From contig JAEYUE010000285.1 of assembly GCA_023433655.1 (NCBI GenBank), forward strand, positions 1 through 18,403: DNA of 18,403 nucleotides, in the 5' to 3' direction. The translations under genes were made by a program, and so were the position numbers. Shown piece by piece: positions 7,186-13,556 of this stretch. Position 1 is the stretch's first letter; every line of letters starts with the position of its first letter. This DNA comes from Pseudomonadota bacterium. GTDB taxonomy: Bacteria > Pseudomonadota > Alphaproteobacteria > Caulobacterales > Caulobacteraceae. The notes beneath the pieces were generated by a model that saw nothing but the letters and a program-made list of their open reading frames with translations, was not told the DNA's origin and did not search any database.

Positions 7186-8156
7186 GGATGTCGGCCAGTC
7201 CGATGGAGGCGAAGTCGCAGCCGGGGCTGCCGGCCGGCGACGGCTGGTGGTTCGAGCCCAAATGGGACGGCTTCCGCTGCCTGGCGTTCAAGGGCGCCGG
7301 TCGGGTCGAGCTGCTGGCCAAGTCGGGCAAGTCGCTGGCGCGGTTCTTCCCGGAGGTGGTCGAGCGGCTGGAGCGGCTGGAGGCGGAGAGCTTCATCCTC
7401 GACGGCGAGCTGCTGGCGCAGGCGGGCGACCGTTACGCCTTCGAGGCGCTGCAGCAGCGGCTGCATCCGGCGGAGTCGCGGATCCGCAAGCTGGCGGCGG
7501 AGACGCCGGCGACCTTCGTGCTGTTCGACATGCTGACGGACGTGGACGGGACGGACCTTCGGCCGGCTCCGCACCGCGAGCGGCACGCGCGGCTGGAGGC
7601 CTTCGTCGAGCGGTTCGGGGGGCGGCGGCTGACCCTCTCGCCGGGGACGGAGGATCCGGCGCTGGCCCGGGAATGGCTGGACGACGGCAAGCTGGAGGGG
7701 GTGGTCGCCAAGCGGCGCGACGGGCCCTACCTCGAGGGCGAGCGGGCCATGGTGAAGGTGAAGCGGCTGCGCTCGGCCGACTGCGTGGTCGGCGGTTTCC
7801 GCTATGCGAGCAAGGGCGGCCGCGTGGGCTCGCTGCTGCTGGGCCTGTACGACGAGGCGGACCGCCTGAACCACGTCGGCTTCACCTCGGCCTTCGCGGG
7901 GATCGACAGGGACGAGCTGACGCGGCGGCTGGAGGCGCTGCGCGGCGGGCCGGGCTTCACCGGCCGGGCGCCGGGCGGGCCGAGCCGGTGGTCGACGGAG
8001 CGGTCGGGGGACTGGGAGCCGCTGCGGCCCGAAGTGGTGGTCGAGGTCGGCTTCGATCACGTCTCCGACCAGCGCTTCCGGCACGGGACGAAGCTGCTGC
8101 GCTTCCGGCCGGACAAGGCGCCGGCGCAGTGCCGGATGGAGCAGCTGGAGTCGTGA
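7182..8156 (+). CDS. stand-alone ATP-dependent DNA ligase (LigC type)
   Basis: A 324-residue ATP-dependent DNA ligase with only the catalytic core. Motif I is EPKWDGFR with adenylated Lys27. Motif III is the FILDGELL stretch (71-78), motif IV is EGVVAKRRDGPY (172-183), and motif V is MVKVKR (190-195). An OB-fold follows from about residue 200 (RYASKGGRVGSLLLGLYDE, HVGFTSAF), ending in the VEVGFDHVSDQRFRHGTKLLRFRPDK region. There are no polymerase or phosphoesterase domains and no Ku gene nearby, so this is not a LigD. The ATG at 7182 overlaps the glycosylase stop (ATGA); an ATG at 7188 is an alternative. The gene overlaps alkB by GTGA. In mycobacteria, LigC-type enzymes are tied to base excision repair. 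Placement here suggests it seals nicks after alkylated-base excision. Confidence 0.93.
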   Translation: MRMSASPMEAKSQPGLPAGDGWWFEPKWDGFRCLAFKGAGRVELLAKSGKSLARFFPEVVERLERLEAESFILDGELLAQAGDRYAFEALQQRLHPAESRIRKLAAETPATFVLFDMLTDVDGTDLRPAPHRERHARLEAFVERFGGRRLTLSPGTEDPALAREWLDDGKLEGVVAKRRDGPYLEGERAMVKVKRLRSADCVVGGFRYASKGGRVGSLLLGLYDEADRLNHVGFTSAFAGIDRDELTRRLEALRGGPGFTGRAPGGPSRWSTERSGDWEPLRPEVVVEVGFDHVSDQRFRHGTKLLRFRPDKAPAQCRMEQLES

Positions 8157-8725
8157 CCGCGGGCCAGTTCGACCTGTTCGCCCAGCCGCGCCCGGCCCTG
8201 CCGGAAGGGCTGCGATATGCGCCCGACGTGATCGCCGCAGAGGCTCAGGCCCGTCTGGTGCAGACGTTCACGGCCCTGCCGTTCGAGGCCTTCGACTTCC
8301 ACGGCTTCAAGGGCAACCGGCGCATCGTCTCCTACGGCGGCCGCTACGACTTCTCCGCCAGCCGGCTGCGCGAGGCCGAGCCGATCCCGGACTTCCTGCA
8401 GCCGGTCCGGGAGGCGGGGGCGGCCTTTGCGGGGATGGAGCCGGAGGATCTGGTGCAGGCGATGGTGACCGAATACGCCCCCGGCGCCGGCATCGGCTGG
8501 CACCGCGACCGTCCGGAGTTCGACAAGGTGGTCGGGATGTCCTTCGTCTCGGAGGCGACGATGCGCTTCCGGCGGCGGCGCGGCGAGGGCTGGGAGCGGG
8601 CGGCGCTGCCGCTGGCGCCGGGCTCGGCCTATCTGCTCGACGGGCCGGCGCGGCGGGACTGGCAGCACAGCATCGCGCCGGGCGAGACGCTGCGCTATTC
8701 GGTGACCTTCCGCAGCCTGCGCTGA
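8153..8725 (+). CDS. alkB: AlkB-type alpha-ketoglutarate-dependent DNA repair dioxygenase
   Basis: A 190-residue Fe(II)/2-oxoglutarate dioxygenase that oxidatively removes methyl groups from 1-methyladenine and 3-methylcytosine. The iron site is His117-Arg-Asp119 (GWHRDRPEF) plus His172 (WQHSIAP). The 2-oxoglutarate-binding arginines lie in RYSVTFR (Arg181 and Arg187). The substrate lid region carries RRIVSYGGRYDF. Length is normal for bacterial AlkB (about 200). The start is GTG at 8153, overlapping the ligase stop as GTGA; there is no suitable ATG upstream and the next Met is far inside the fold. The overlap implies translational coupling to the ligase. It ends 3 bp from the convergent DUF3606 gene. 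AlkB homologues also act on RNA in some species; substrate range is not readable here. Confidence 0.93.
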   Translation: MTAGQFDLFAQPRPALPEGLRYAPDVIAAEAQARLVQTFTALPFEAFDFHGFKGNRRIVSYGGRYDFSASRLREAEPIPDFLQPVREAGAAFAGMEPEDLVQAMVTEYAPGAGIGWHRDRPEFDKVVGMSFVSEATMRFRRRRGEGWERAALPLAPGSAYLLDGPARRDWQHSIAPGETLRYSVTFRSLR

Positions 8726-8728
8726 GGC

Positions 8729-8911
8729 TCAGCGCTTCTTGCCGAGCTCGGCGGCGATGTCCTTGATCATGCGGCCAGCCTTGCGGTGGGCCGTGACGAT
8801 CTGGTCGCGGGTCACGCCCCAGCGCTTCATCCAGTATTCCACCGCCTGTCGTTCGGACAGGTCGAGCCGGTCCTTGTCGATGAAGCCGCGCTTGTCCTTG
8901 AGTCCGGCCAT
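8729..8911 (-). CDS. DUF3606 family small protein
   Basis: A 60-residue hydrophilic, basic protein that fits DUF3606: LDLSERQAVEYWMKRWGVTR (16-35) followed by DQIVTAHRKAGRMIKDIAAELGKKR. The family has no proven function; the predicted helical, Lys/Arg-rich fold resembles a small nucleic-acid-binding motif, but that is inference. The ATG at 8911 has AGGAG 8 bases upstream, a good ribosome binding site. Its stop lies 3 bp from the alkB stop on the other strand. It shares the 142-bp upstream region with pyruvate kinase, divergently. Confidence 0.85.
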   Translation of the reverse strand: MAGLKDKRGFIDKDRLDLSERQAVEYWMKRWGVTRDQIVTAHRKAGRMIKDIAAELGKKR

Positions 8912-8982
8912 GGGTCATGCTCCTGCGGCGGTCCCGCGCCGCGGACGGCAGCCTAGCGCATAACTTCGTGTTTCGCCGGGTG

Positions 8983-9006
8983 AACCGCCCTTACCCGCGG
9001 GCGGTT
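8983..9006 (+). promoter_or_regulatory. stem-loop 1 in the pyruvate kinase leader
   Basis: AACCGCCC (8983-8990) and GGGCGGTT (8999-9006) form a perfect 8-bp inverted repeat with an 8-nt loop, 47 bp ahead of the pyk ATG. It is followed by TTGGG rather than a long T run, so it is not a convincing terminator. It may be an RNA structure in the 5' leader or a protein-binding palindrome. Confidence 0.4.
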
Positions 9007-9018
9007 TGGGAGGCACAA

Positions 9019-9033
9019 GGGGACATCGTCCCC
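9019..9033 (+). promoter_or_regulatory. stem-loop 2 in the pyruvate kinase leader
   Basis: GGGGAC (9019-9024) and GTCCCC (9028-9033) form a perfect 6-bp stem with a 3-nt loop, 20 bp before the pyk ATG. The only purine-rich stretch resembling a Shine-Dalgarno sequence (AGGGG) lies in this stem, so folding could limit initiation. No function is proven. Confidence 0.4.
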
Positions 9034-9053
9034 ACCGGCCGCATGGATATTCG

Positions 9054-10484
9054 ATGAAGAGAGCCCGGCGCGCGCGCATCGTCGCCACCCTGGGGCCCGC
9101 CTCGCGGGCGCCCGGCATGGTCAAGTCCCTTGCCCAGGCCGGGGTGGACGTGTTCCGCCTGAACTTCAGCCACGGCTCGCACGAGGACCACGCGGCGGCG
9201 CTGAAGGCGGTGCGAGGCGCGGAGCTGGCGCTGAAGCGGCCGCTGGGCGTGCTGGCCGACCTGCAGGGGCCCAAGCTTCGGCTGGGCAGGTTCCGGGACA
9301 CCGAGATCGAGATCGGGCCGGGACACAGGATGCGCCTCGACCTCGACCCCACGCCGGGCGACGCGACGCGGGTGCAGATGCCGCATCCCGAGATCTTCAG
9401 GGCCCTGCGCACCGGCATGCTGCTTCTGCTCGACGACGGGCGGGTGCGGCTGCGGGTCGGCGAACGCACTGACGAATGGGCCGACGTCACCGTCGAGAGC
9501 GGCGTGAAACTGTCCGACCGCAAGGGCGTGGCCGTGCCCGAGGCGGTGATCCCGGTCTCGGCCCTGACGCCCAAGGACCGCGAGGACCTGGCCTTCGCCC
9601 TGCGGATCGGCGTCGACTGGGTGGCGCTGAGCTTCGTGCAGAAGGCCGAGGACATGGCCGAGCTGAAGCAGATCGTGAAAGGCCGCGCCGCCTGCCTGGC
9701 CAAGATCGAGAAGCCGCAGGCCCTGGCCGAGCTGGAGAGCATCCTCGACTACTGCGACGGCGTCATGGTGGCGCGCGGCGACCTGGGGGTGGAGTTGGAC
9801 CCCGAGGAGGTGCCGGTGGCGCAGAAGCAGATCCTGCGCGCGGCGCGCCAGCGCGGGGTCCCGGCCATCGTCGCCACCCAGATGCTGGAATCGATGACCA
9901 GCGCCCCGGCCCCGACCCGGGCCGAGGCCTCGGACGTGGCCAACGCCGTCTACGAGGGCGCCGACGCCCTGATGCTGTCGGCCGAGACAGCGTCGGGCGA
10001 CTATCCGCTGGAGGCGGTCGGCATCATGAACCGGATCATCGAGCGGGTGGAGCGCGACCCGCTGTGGCCCGGCCTGATGGACGCCGAGCACGCCGGCATG
10101 GACGAACATGACGTCGACGCCCTGGTGGCGGCGGCGCGCAAGGCGGGCGAGGCCCAGTCGACGGCCTGCATCGTGGTGTTCACGACCCTGGGCGGCACGG
10201 CGCGGCGGATGGCGCGCGAGCGGCCGCTGCAGACCGTGCTGGCGCTGACGCCGAAGCCCGAGACGGCGCGGCGGCTGGCGCTGGTCTGGGGACTGGAGCC
10301 GCGGCTCAGCCGGGAGCCCGCCTCGCTGGAGGAGGTCACCGACGACGCGGTCGAGAAGGCCGTCGAGTTCGGCCTGGCCGAGCCGGGTCAGCGCCTGCTG
10401 ATCCTCGCCGGAACGCCGTTCGGCGCGCCGGGGGCTGCGAATCTGCTGCGTCTGGCGCATGTTCCGATGAAGGCGAAGCGCTGA
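9054..10484 (+). CDS. pyk: pyruvate kinase, predicted K+-independent type
   Basis: A 476-residue glycolytic enzyme that transfers phosphate from phosphoenolpyruvate to ADP. Signatures in order: ARIVATLGPAS (7-17), FRLNFSHGS (34-42) with Arg35, Asn37 and Ser39, ADLQGPKLRLG (68-78), LSFVQKAED (192-200), LAKIEKPQA (215-223) with catalytic Lys217 and metal ligand Glu219, and VARGDLGVEL (239-248) with metal ligand Asp243. Then come ATQMLESM, PTRAEASDVANAV and MLSAETASGDYP. In rabbit-muscle numbering, positions 113 and 117 are Leu70 and Lys74; this pair marks K+-independent enzymes. Length is normal for a bacterial enzyme. The ATG at 9054 overlaps the stop of a possible four-codon upstream frame (ATG at 9043); no clear Shine-Dalgarno adjoins it. 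Confidence 0.96.
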   Translation: MKRARRARIVATLGPASRAPGMVKSLAQAGVDVFRLNFSHGSHEDHAAALKAVRGAELALKRPLGVLADLQGPKLRLGRFRDTEIEIGPGHRMRLDLDPTPGDATRVQMPHPEIFRALRTGMLLLLDDGRVRLRVGERTDEWADVTVESGVKLSDRKGVAVPEAVIPVSALTPKDREDLAFALRIGVDWVALSFVQKAEDMAELKQIVKGRAACLAKIEKPQALAELESILDYCDGVMVARGDLGVELDPEEVPVAQKQILRAARQRGVPAIVATQMLESMTSAPAPTRAEASDVANAVYEGADALMLSAETASGDYPLEAVGIMNRIIERVERDPLWPGLMDAEHAGMDEHDVDALVAAARKAGEAQSTACIVVFTTLGGTARRMARERPLQTVLALTPKPETARRLALVWGLEPRLSREPASLEEVTDDAVEKAVEFGLAEPGQRLLILAGTPFGAPGAANLLRLAHVPMKAKR

Positions 10485-10492
10485 CGGGTCAT

Positions 10493-10517
10493 CCGCCGCC
10501 GCTTCGGAGGCGGTCGG
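10493..10517 (+). promoter_or_regulatory. cUUCGg-capped hairpin covering the methyltransferase ribosome binding site
   Basis: CCGCC (10496-10500) pairs with GGCGG (10509-10513). A G/A mismatch and a C-G pair closing a TTCG loop (10502-10507) cap the stem, giving the very stable cUUCGg tetraloop. Three further pairs (10493-10495 with 10515-10517) extend it past one bulged base. The Shine-Dalgarno sequence GGAGG (10506-10510) of the next gene lies inside this hairpin. It has no T run, so it is not a standard terminator for pyk. Confidence 0.5.
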
Positions 10518-10518
10518 C

Positions 10519-11559
10519 ATGATCAAATACATCGGTTCGAAGCGCGCCCTGCTGACGGAGATCGTTGGCGCCGTCTCGGCCGCCCTGCCGGACGGCGGGA
10601 CCGTCTGCGACCTGTTCTCGGGCACGGCGCGGGTCGGGCACGCGCTGAAGAGGGCCGGTTTCCGGGTCTGGTCGAACGATCACAACGCCTACGCCCACGT
10701 GCTGGCCACGGCCTATGTGCAGGCCGATCGGGAGCGCTGGCTGGACAAGGCGGAGCGGGTGCTGGCCGACCTGCGGGCTGTGGCGCCGGAGCCGGGCTGG
10801 TTCACCAAGGCCTTCTGCGAGGACGCGCGCTATTTCACGCCGGAGAACGGGGCGCGCATCGACGCCATGCGCGACCGGATCGCGGGCATGGCGCTGGAAC
10901 CCGAATTGGAGGCGATCGCCCTGGTCAGCCTGATGGAGGCGGCGGATCGGGTCGACTCAACGGCCGGGCTGCAGATGGCCTATATGAAGCGCTGGGCCAG
11001 CCGGGCGCTGAAGCCGCTGGAGCTGCGGATGCCCGACCTGCTGCCGGGCCCGGCCGAGGGACCGTGCCGGGCGACCCGGGCCGACGCGGTGGCGATCGCG
11101 CCGGAGATCGAGGCCGACCTCGTCTATCTGGACCCGCCCTACAACCAGCATTCCTATTTGGGGAACTACCACTGCTGGGAGAGCCTGGTGCTGTGGGACA
11201 AGCCCGAGACCTACGGCGTGGCCAACAAGCGGATCGACGTGAAGACGCGCAAGAGCGCGTTCAACAGCCGGCCCGGCATCGCGCCGGCGCTGCAGGCGGT
11301 GATCGAGGGGCTGAAGACGCCCAACCTGATCGTGTCGTTCAACGACGAAGGCTGGCTGTCGCGCGACCAGCTGGTGGAGATGCTGTCCGCGCGCGGCGAG
11401 GTGCAGGTGATCGAGATCGCCCGGCCACGATACGTCGGGGCCCGCATCGGCATCCACAATCCGAAAGGCGAGAAGGTCGGGGCCGTCGGCCGGCTGAGGA
11501 ACGTCGAATACCTGTTCGTGGTCGGCGAACGGCGGCTGGACCTTGCCGACGCCGCATGA
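10519..11559 (+). CDS. orphan D12-class adenine-specific DNA methyltransferase
   Basis: A 346-residue predicted N6-adenine DNA methyltransferase. The N-terminus MIKYIGSKRALL corresponds to the start of Dam-type (D12, alpha-class) enzymes. The AdoMet-binding motif is DLFSGTARVG (31-40). The catalytic motif is DPPYNQHSY (205-213), followed by GNYHCWESL. The order AdoMet motif, central target-recognition region, then DPPY is that of the alpha class. No restriction endonuclease or specificity gene is nearby, so it appears to be an orphan. Its recognition site cannot be deduced. It is not CcrM, the GANTC enzyme of this group, which is of a different class. The ATG at 10519 has GGAGG 8 bases upstream. 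It starts 34 bp after pyk. Confidence 0.88.
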   Translation: MIKYIGSKRALLTEIVGAVSAALPDGGTVCDLFSGTARVGHALKRAGFRVWSNDHNAYAHVLATAYVQADRERWLDKAERVLADLRAVAPEPGWFTKAFCEDARYFTPENGARIDAMRDRIAGMALEPELEAIALVSLMEAADRVDSTAGLQMAYMKRWASRALKPLELRMPDLLPGPAEGPCRATRADAVAIAPEIEADLVYLDPPYNQHSYLGNYHCWESLVLWDKPETYGVANKRIDVKTRKSAFNSRPGIAPALQAVIEGLKTPNLIVSFNDEGWLSRDQLVEMLSARGEVQVIEIARPRYVGARIGIHNPKGEKVGAVGRLRNVEYLFVVGERRLDLADAA

Positions 11560-11605
11560 GCGCGAGCGTACGGAACGGCCGCGAGTCCGGCTCGTTCTGT
11601 GGGGC

Positions 11606-11878
11606 ATGGAACAGATGACCCTCACCCCCTCGCGCCGGCTGCAGGCGCGCCAGGCCTACGGCCGGGCGGTCGACGTCTTCGAACCCGTCGCCTGGCGTCC
11701 GCCCTCGCCGTCCCGTTTCGATGTCCGCGTCGCCAATGATGTGACGTCGCAGGTCCAGCCGGAACCGTCCGATCTGTCGGAGCTGCGAGACGGCGTTCCC
11801 GCCTGGCTGACCGTCACTCTCGGGGGCGTGGTCGCCGCCCTCGCCGGCGCCCTGCTGGGCGGGGCGCTGCACATCTAG
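11606..11878 (+). CDS. small C-terminally anchored membrane protein, unknown function
   Basis: A 90-residue protein I do not recognise. Residues 1-64 are hydrophilic and Pro/Arg-rich (LTPSRRLQARQAYGRAVDVFE, RPPSPSRFDV). Residues 66-88 (AWLTVTLGGVVAALAGALLGG) form one membrane helix at the very C-terminus, so the N-terminal part probably faces the cytoplasm. The ATG at 11606 was chosen; an ATG at 11615 is nearly as good, and a TTG at 11543 inside the methyltransferase is unlikely. The start lies 46 bp after the methyltransferase stop. Coding bias at third positions supports a real gene, though less firmly than for its neighbours. Its stop shares CTAG with the rnhB stop on the other strand. Confidence 0.6.
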   Translation: MEQMTLTPSRRLQARQAYGRAVDVFEPVAWRPPSPSRFDVRVANDVTSQVQPEPSDLSELRDGVPAWLTVTLGGVVAALAGALLGGALHI

Positions 11879-12555
11879 GTTTCGAGCAAGGCCCGGATCG
11901 GGGCCCAGCCGCGCCGATGGGCCGGGCAGGGGCCGAGGTCCCTCAGCGCCTGCTGGTGCGCCGGCGCATTGTAGCCCTTGTGCGAGGCGAAGCCGTAGCC
12001 GGGGTATTCCTCGTCCATGGCGATCATCAGCCGGTCGCGCGCCGTCTTGGCCAGAATCGACGCCGCCGCGATCGACAGCGACAGGCCGTCGCCGCCGACC
12101 ACCGTCTGCACGTCGCAGGGCAGGCGAAAGCGATAGTTGCCGTCGACCAGCGCCGCCGCGGGCTGCACCGTCATCGCCTCGATGGCCCGGCACATGGCCA
12201 GGCCGGTGGCGTGCAGGATGTTGAGCTCGGCGATCTCCTCGACCGAGGCGAAGCCGACGCCCCAGGCCACGGCGCGGGCCTTGATCTCGATCTCGAGGAT
12301 CTCGCGCCGCTCGGCGGTCAACGCCTTGGAGTCGTCGATGCCCTCGGGCAGGTCGTCGTGACTGAGGATGACGGCCCCGGCCGCCACCGGTCCCGCCCAC
12401 GGACCCCGTCCCGCCTCGTCGACGCCGCAGACGAGGCCCCCGCACGACTGGATCAGCACCGTCTCAAGCGCGAGCGTGGGGAAGGCGCGCGCGGCCTTCG
12501 GCGGCGCCTTGGCCGCGGCCTTGCCCTTGGCCGGTTTTTTCACGGGGGTCTTCAC
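11875..12555 (-). CDS. rnhB: ribonuclease HII with basic N-terminal extension
   Basis: A 226-residue enzyme that cuts RNA within RNA/DNA hybrids and at single misincorporated ribonucleotides. The catalytic residues are Asp46 and Glu47 in GVDEAGRGPWAG, Asp138 in ALVDGN, and Asp156 in VGGDGLS. The type-II signature SIAAASILAKTARDRLM (161-177) and YPGYGFASHKGY (184-195) confirm HII rather than HI. Residues 1-25 are a Lys/Ala/Pro tail absent from E. coli RNase HII (198 residues). The start is GTG at 12555, overlapping the tag stop as GTGA; a GTG at 12543 is possible and would shorten the tail. No Shine-Dalgarno is visible, which fits translational coupling with tag. Confidence 0.93.
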   Translation of the reverse strand: MKTPVKKPAKGKAAAKAPPKAARAFPTLALETVLIQSCGGLVCGVDEAGRGPWAGPVAAGAVILSHDDLPEGIDDSKALTAERREILEIEIKARAVAWGVGFASVEEIAELNILHATGLAMCRAIEAMTVQPAAALVDGNYRFRLPCDVQTVVGGDGLSLSIAAASILAKTARDRLMIAMDEEYPGYGFASHKGYNAPAHQQALRDLGPCPAHRRGWAPIRALLET

Positions 12556-13139
12556 AGGTCGGCCATCGCACGAACCTGCCGATGACGGAAGCACTCGACG
12601 CCGTGATCGTTGACCATGCCCACAGCCTGCATGAAGGCATACACAATCACGGGGCCGCAGAAGGTGAAGCCGCGCTGCTTCAGCGCCCTGGCCATGGCCT
12701 CTGACCCGGGCGTGGCGACCGGCCGGGCGCCGCTGTCGGGCCAGTGGTTCTGGATCGGGGCGCCGCCGACGAACGACCACAGCCAGCCGGAGAAGTCCTC
12801 GCCGCTGTCCCGCATCTCCAGCCAGATGCGCGCGCCCTTGATGGCGCTGTTGATCTTGGCCCGCGAGCGGATGATGCGCGGGTCGCCCAGCAGCCGCTCG
12901 ATGTCCGCCTCGCCGTAGGCCGCCACCTTCTCCGGGTCGAACCCGTCGAAGGCGTCGCGCATCCCCTCGCGCTTCCGCAGGATGGTGATCCACGCCAGCC
13001 CGGCCTGGAAGCCGTCCAGCACCAGTTTCTCCCACAGGGCGCGGGCGTCGTATTCGGGCACGCCCCACTCCTGGTCGTGATAGGCGACGTAGAGGGGATC
13101 GGTCCCGCACCAGGCGCAGCGGTGGAGTGAGTCGGGCAT
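12552..13139 (-). CDS. tag: 3-methyladenine DNA glycosylase I
   Basis: A 195-residue zinc-containing glycosylase specific for 3-methyladenine, cytosolic. Aligned with E. coli Tag, the key residues sit at a constant offset of +4. Zinc ligands are Cys8, His21, His179 and Cys183; base-pocket residues are Tyr20 and Trp50. E. coli Glu38, which contacts the base, is Asp42 here (LVLDGFQAGLAWITIL). YHDQEWGVP, WSFVGG and AFMQAVGMVNDH are family signatures. The ATG at 13139 gives a normal length; the frame stays open upstream but without a better start, and no clear Shine-Dalgarno is present. The gene overlaps rnhB by 4 bp. It is separate from the Mpg-ligase-alkB operon 4 kb away. Confidence 0.95.
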   Translation of the reverse strand: MPDSLHRCAWCGTDPLYVAYHDQEWGVPEYDARALWEKLVLDGFQAGLAWITILRKREGMRDAFDGFDPEKVAAYGEADIERLLGDPRIIRSRAKINSAIKGARIWLEMRDSGEDFSGWLWSFVGGAPIQNHWPDSGARPVATPGSEAMARALKQRGFTFCGPVIVYAFMQAVGMVNDHGVECFRHRQVRAMADL

Positions 13140-13159
13140 GGGGGCAGGGTAGCGGCTCG

Positions 13160-13182
13160 GAGGCGCACGCGCAGCGCGCCTC
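13160..13182. repeat. short GC-rich inverted repeat upstream of tag
   Basis: GAGGCGC (13160-13166) and GCGCCTC (13176-13182) form a perfect 7-bp stem with a 9-nt loop. It lies 20 bp before the tag start, in the 156-bp divergent region with the Ala-rich lipoprotein. At this GC content such repeats arise by chance, so it is recorded only as a possible operator or leader hairpin. Confidence 0.3.
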
Positions 13183-13295
13183 GTGACGCCAACGCGGGCA
13201 GGCCCACCGCGCAACGGCGCCCCGCAGCCCGTTCAGGGGTGGACAAGCGGGGCCGCAGGCCGAACAAGGGGGCTTCCATTCAAGGAGGAACTCTT

Positions 13296-13535
13296 ATGCG
13301 TATCGCCATTCTCGCCGTCGCCGCCACCGCCCTGACCCTGGCGGCCTGCTCGCAGCAGACGGAAAACAACGCCGCTGAAACCGCCGACGCCGCCGGCGAG
13401 ACCGTCGCCTCGGCCGCCGAGGACACCGCCGCCAACGCCGACGCCGCCGCGGACACCACCGCCGCCGCCACCAACGAAGCGGCCGAGAACGTCGACGCGT
13501 CCGTCCAGACGCCGGCCGAGACCCCCGCCCACTAA
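13296..13535 (+). CDS. small Ala-rich acidic lipoprotein
   Basis: A 79-residue predicted lipoprotein. MRIAILAVAATALTLAAC has a typical signal and lipobox (LAAC, lipidated Cys18). The mature 62 residues contain 22 Ala, 12 acidic residues and no Lys, Arg or aromatic residue. They should be either a low-complexity helix or disordered, somewhat like late-embryogenesis-type or entericidin-like small lipoproteins. No function can be assigned. The start ATG at 13296 is fixed by the signal and by AAGGAGG (13282-13288), the strongest ribosome binding site in the window, which suggests high expression. A clear terminator follows 21 bp after the stop, so it is monocistronic. Confidence 0.85.
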   Translation: MRIAILAVAATALTLAACSQQTENNAAETADAAGETVASAAEDTAANADAAADTTAAATNEAAENVDASVQTPAETPAH

Positions 13536-13556
13536 GCGACGGGGCCTGCCCATCCG

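Noticed and set aside
7050..8084. Minus-strand frame of 344 codons opposite the ligase
   Set aside because: Shadow of the ligase gene; low-complexity Arg/Gln/Pro composition and no motifs.
8991..10625. Minus-strand frame of 544 codons opposite pyruvate kinase
   Set aside because: Pyruvate kinase is intact on the plus strand with all active-site motifs; the antisense frame is a base-composition artefact.
10519..11559. Restriction-modification system around the adenine methyltransferase
   Set aside because: Neighbouring genes are pyruvate kinase, a small membrane protein and rnhB; none resembles an endonuclease or specificity subunit.
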